Source: Pseudomonas sp. BN411 (GTDB lineage: Bacteria; Pseudomonadota; Gammaproteobacteria; Pseudomonadales; Pseudomonadaceae). From it: a stretch of 64,000 nucleotides of DNA. Made by a program: the position numbers and the translations under genes. Under the pieces are notes generated by a model. The model had not been told where the DNA came from. It did not search any database and saw only the letters and a program-made list of their open reading frames with translations. Location: the NCBI RefSeq assembly GCF_029871235.1, contig NZ_SSOM01000070.1:124001-188000 (forward strand). Reading direction: 5' to 3'. Positions 61,983 through 64,000 of the stretch are shown piece by piece (position 1 is the stretch's first letter; every line of letters begins with the position of its first letter).

Positions 61983-62579
61983 TCAGCCAAGGCTGTCTAC
62001 CAGCAGTTGGCGATCCAGCACATTGAATTCGGCCTCCCGCTCGGGGTGCCACATAACTCCGTACAGGGGCAAATGCGCATGCCGCACAGCTTCCACCACT
62101 CCATCGGCGCTTCGTGCCCGCACCACGAACTGTTCGTTCACTTCCCGCGCGGCCCAGCTGTGGAAGCTATTTACCTGGTGCGGTATGCCGTCCAGCAAGA
62201 GGTCGTGGCGGCTGGCCACGTGTCCTTCCACGCGTTCAAGGGGAACGCCGAAGCTGTCCAACAGTAGTTGCATGCCTCGGCACAGGGCGAATAGCGGCCG
62301 CCCCGACACCTGGGCCAGGCGCAGTAACTCCTGTTCGGTGCGGTCGCGTTCCGGGGCGTCGCCGCCTAGGGAAGCCAGGTCGTTGCCGCCAGACAGCACC
62401 ACGCCATGGGGGCGCAACCGGTCCCAGTACAGAGCTACGCGTTCCGGCTGGTTCGGCACCGGCACAGCCAGGTAGCCGCACTCGGCCAACCAGACCACCA
62501 GGCGCTGGTCCACTGCATCGCGGCGCTCTCCGCGGCTCGCGAGAATGTCGACCCGCTGGCTCAGCAATACGGTCTTCAA
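61983..62579 (-). CDS. Class I amidotransferase-like hydrolase, probable gamma-glutamyl-CDP-amidate hydrolase (Cj1417-like)
   Basis: A 198-residue peptidase C26/GATase-fold protein with the nucleophile Cys100 (LFALCRGMQLL) and the His178/Glu180 pair (YGVMWHPEREAEF). No synthetase domain is attached. In C. jejuni Cj1417 it releases glutamate from CDP-glutamine to give CDP-amidate. The TTG start at 62579 overlaps the stop of the upstream gene (TTGA) and has GAGG upstream; no ATG fits. Confidence 0.8.
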   Translation of the reverse strand: MKTVLLSQRVDILASRGERRDAVDQRLVVWLAECGYLAVPVPNQPERVALYWDRLRPHGVVLSGGNDLASLGGDAPERDRTEQELLRLAQVSGRPLFALCRGMQLLLDSFGVPLERVEGHVASRHDLLLDGIPHQVNSFHSWAAREVNEQFVVRARSADGVVEAVRHAHLPLYGVMWHPEREAEFNVLDRQLLVDSLG

Positions 62580-64000
62580 CGCAGCACCTCGACGCGCCGG
62601 TTGGCACAGTCGACCTTCAGTACTTCGGCTGCGGCCCACTTGCGATAAAGCACCTCGCCGGCACCGATTACTGCGGGCAGACCCAGTTCATTGGCACGAA
62701 TTGCCATATGGGAATTGACCCCGCCGTAAGCGGTGATGAACCCCGCGATCCGGTGTGAGAACAGCCAGTCGAAGCCCGGGTCGGCGCTGGGAATGGCGAC
62801 TATCGCGCCTTCCAACTGATCGCGGCCTTCGTGGGATACCACTGCTCCGGTCACCTGGGCATGGGTGATGAAATTCGGCTCGTTCTGCGGCAGGTGGAAG
62901 GCGAAAGCATCTTCCGGCCGCGTGATCAGGGGCGGCAGTATCACCTGGCAGGTTTCGGCGAAACGACGGCGTCCTTCCCTGATGCTACATGCGATGGCAT
63001 CCACGGGATCGGCGCTCGCGGCATGCAACTCCTTGATCACCTGGATGCTGGCAAAGGACATGTCCTCGGCGCTGAACCCCAGGCTGTGGCCGTATTCGCG
63101 GAAGAGGGAAAGCGCATCGGAGAGGTTGCGGGTGAAGACGAACTTCGCGTACTCGCGCAGCTCGATGCCGGCCTGGAGGAAATCGAACAAACCCACCACA
63201 TCGTGGGCCAGGCCGTGCTCGGCGAGCAGCTTGCTGATCTGGCGCATCTGTTCCAGGGACAGCGCGAAACGCGTGCCTCGCTTGGCCTCGCCGGACAGCG
63301 GACGTGTCCAGTCAAAATACAGATCCGGTGTCTCGTCGTAGCGAGGCGAGAGGATGTCATAGGTGCCTGGGCGCAGGTGGCCATAGCGGGCAAGGAAGGT
63401 AGTCCTGTCCAGCTGAGCCAGGTCCTGGGTCATCTGGCCACTGACCGTATTAAGGCCATTGAGGAACGCGTCGTACTCCTCGCTGTTCAGCACCCCTACT
63501 TCCACCAGGGAGCGCAGCAATTGCACAGCAATGAAACCGGCGCGAGCCAGGCCCGCGAACGGCAGGGTGCCGTAGCGGCTGCAATCCTCCAACAACCAGT
63601 AGATGCGGGTGACTGGGTCGGTGTCGGCGCCAAGGATCTCCTCGCGTCGTGCCAGCAAGGTGTCCAGTTTTTCCTGGTCGGCCCGCCAGAGACCCGTCTC
63701 GTTGTGGACGATCCTGTTGGTCAGGTTTCTCAGGCTGTCGGCCAGGCGCTTGCATTCGGCTTCACTGAAGCCGGCATCCCGCAGCTTGGCGAGGCGCTTG
63801 GGCAGGTCCAGCGTGTAGCAGGAGAAGACGATCTCGAACTCCACCTTGTCATGCAGGTTCGGCGCTTCCAGCAGCCTTTCGATGTAGTAGTTGACTAGCT
63901 TGTCGGCCAGCGGACCGTCGATATCGCGCGGGACAAAGGAGTTGAAGCTGACCCGCACATCTATGTACGGCAGACCGTGGAAGTGCAGCATTAGCGGGAA
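62576..64000 (-). CDS. PEP-synthase-like protein, probable L-glutamine kinase (Cj1418-like), N-terminus outside window
   Basis: The last 474 codons are present; the frame is open to the window edge, so the ATG at 63991 is probably internal. At the C-terminus is the PEP-utilising mobile domain with the phospho-histidine motif GGVNSHMAIRANELGLPAV. The remainder has no recognisable PEP-binding barrel, so it is not a normal PEP synthase. C. jejuni Cj1418 phosphorylates the amide of L-glutamine with ATP as first step of MeOPN synthesis. The N-terminal ATP-grasp part must lie beyond 64000. Confidence 0.8.
   Translation of the reverse strand, partial: FPLMLHFHGLPYIDVRVSFNSFVPRDIDGPLADKLVNYYIERLLEAPNLHDKVEFEIVFSCYTLDLPKRLAKLRDAGFSEAECKRLADSLRNLTNRIVHNETGLWRADQEKLDTLLARREEILGADTDPVTRIYWLLEDCSRYGTLPFAGLARAGFIAVQLLRSLVEVGVLNSEEYDAFLNGLNTVSGQMTQDLAQLDRTTFLARYGHLRPGTYDILSPRYDETPDLYFDWTRPLSGEAKRGTRFALSLEQMRQISKLLAEHGLAHDVVGLFDFLQAGIELREYAKFVFTRNLSDALSLFREYGHSLGFSAEDMSFASIQVIKELHAASADPVDAIACSIREGRRRFAETCQVILPPLITRPEDAFAFHLPQNEPNFITHAQVTGAVVSHEGRDQLEGAIVAIPSADPGFDWLFSHRIAGFITAYGGVNSHMAIRANELGLPAVIGAGEVLYRKWAAAEVLKVDCANRRVEVLR

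Noticed and set aside
62576-64000. Ordinary PEP synthase (gluconeogenesis)
   Set aside because: The C-terminal end stops after the mobile phospho-His domain with no PEP/pyruvate-binding barrel behind it, and the gene is coupled to glycan-type genes.

Overview
The window looks like a chromosomal segment of a Pseudomonas in the wider P. aeruginosa lineage. It is GC-rich, carries the ParC/ParP, MotC/MotD, FleQ/FleS/FleR, FleN and HptB-HsbR-HsbA genes typical of that genus, and contains pseudomonad REP/REPIN repeats. Almost every gene is on the minus strand, so the text below runs against transcription.

Layout: (1) 1-4901, the cytochrome c maturation operon ccmABCDEF-dsbE, with dsbE cut by the window edge. 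(2) 5054-6918, a plus-strand pair: a second FliK-like protein and a free-standing FlhB C-terminal domain. A periplasmic rhodanese lies tail to tail with it. (3) 7693-12981, a plus-strand accessory island: a metzincin-type metalloprotease, a 99-residue orphan, and a fusion of a HAD-like domain with an M1-like (gluzincin) peptidase. (4) 13041-22875, chemotaxis: a DUF2802 protein, cheW, the ParP/ParC pole-targeting pair, motD/motC, cheB, cheA, cheZ, cheY, fliA. (5) 22872-34505, fleN, flhF, flhA, flhB, fliR-fliL and fliK. (6) 34589-36986, hptB-hsbR-hsbA, which links flagella to FlgM and biofilm control. (7) 37232-42981, fliJ-fliE. (8) 43184-51988, fleR, fleS, fleQ, fliT-like, two fliS paralogues, fliD, flaG, fliC. 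(9) 52293-64000, a glycan island directly behind the flagellin gene.

The flagellar part forms one near-continuous supercluster: master regulator, sigma-54 two-component system, basal body, export gate, sigma-28, chemotaxis, second stator, filament. Sigma-54-type promoters are readable ahead of fliE, fleS, fliL and flhA, with a weaker one ahead of fliD. A sigma-28 promoter precedes fliC and a sigma-70-like promoter precedes fleQ.

The most striking part is the glycan island. Next to a 1,450-residue multi-domain glycosyltransferase and genes for a 3-acetamido-3,6-dideoxyhexose lie four genes matching, in type and order, the O-methyl phosphoramidate (MeOPN) pathway of Campylobacter jejuni capsule: a PEP-synthase-like glutamine kinase, a class I amidotransferase-like hydrolase, a nucleotidyltransferase and an APS-kinase-like kinase. 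A methyltransferase follows. A CDP-glycerol-phosphotransferase-like protein nearby could be the transferase. I infer that this bacterium decorates its flagellin glycan with a phosphoramidate. That is a hypothesis from gene content, not something the DNA proves.

No tRNA, rRNA, CRISPR array, transposase or phage gene was seen.
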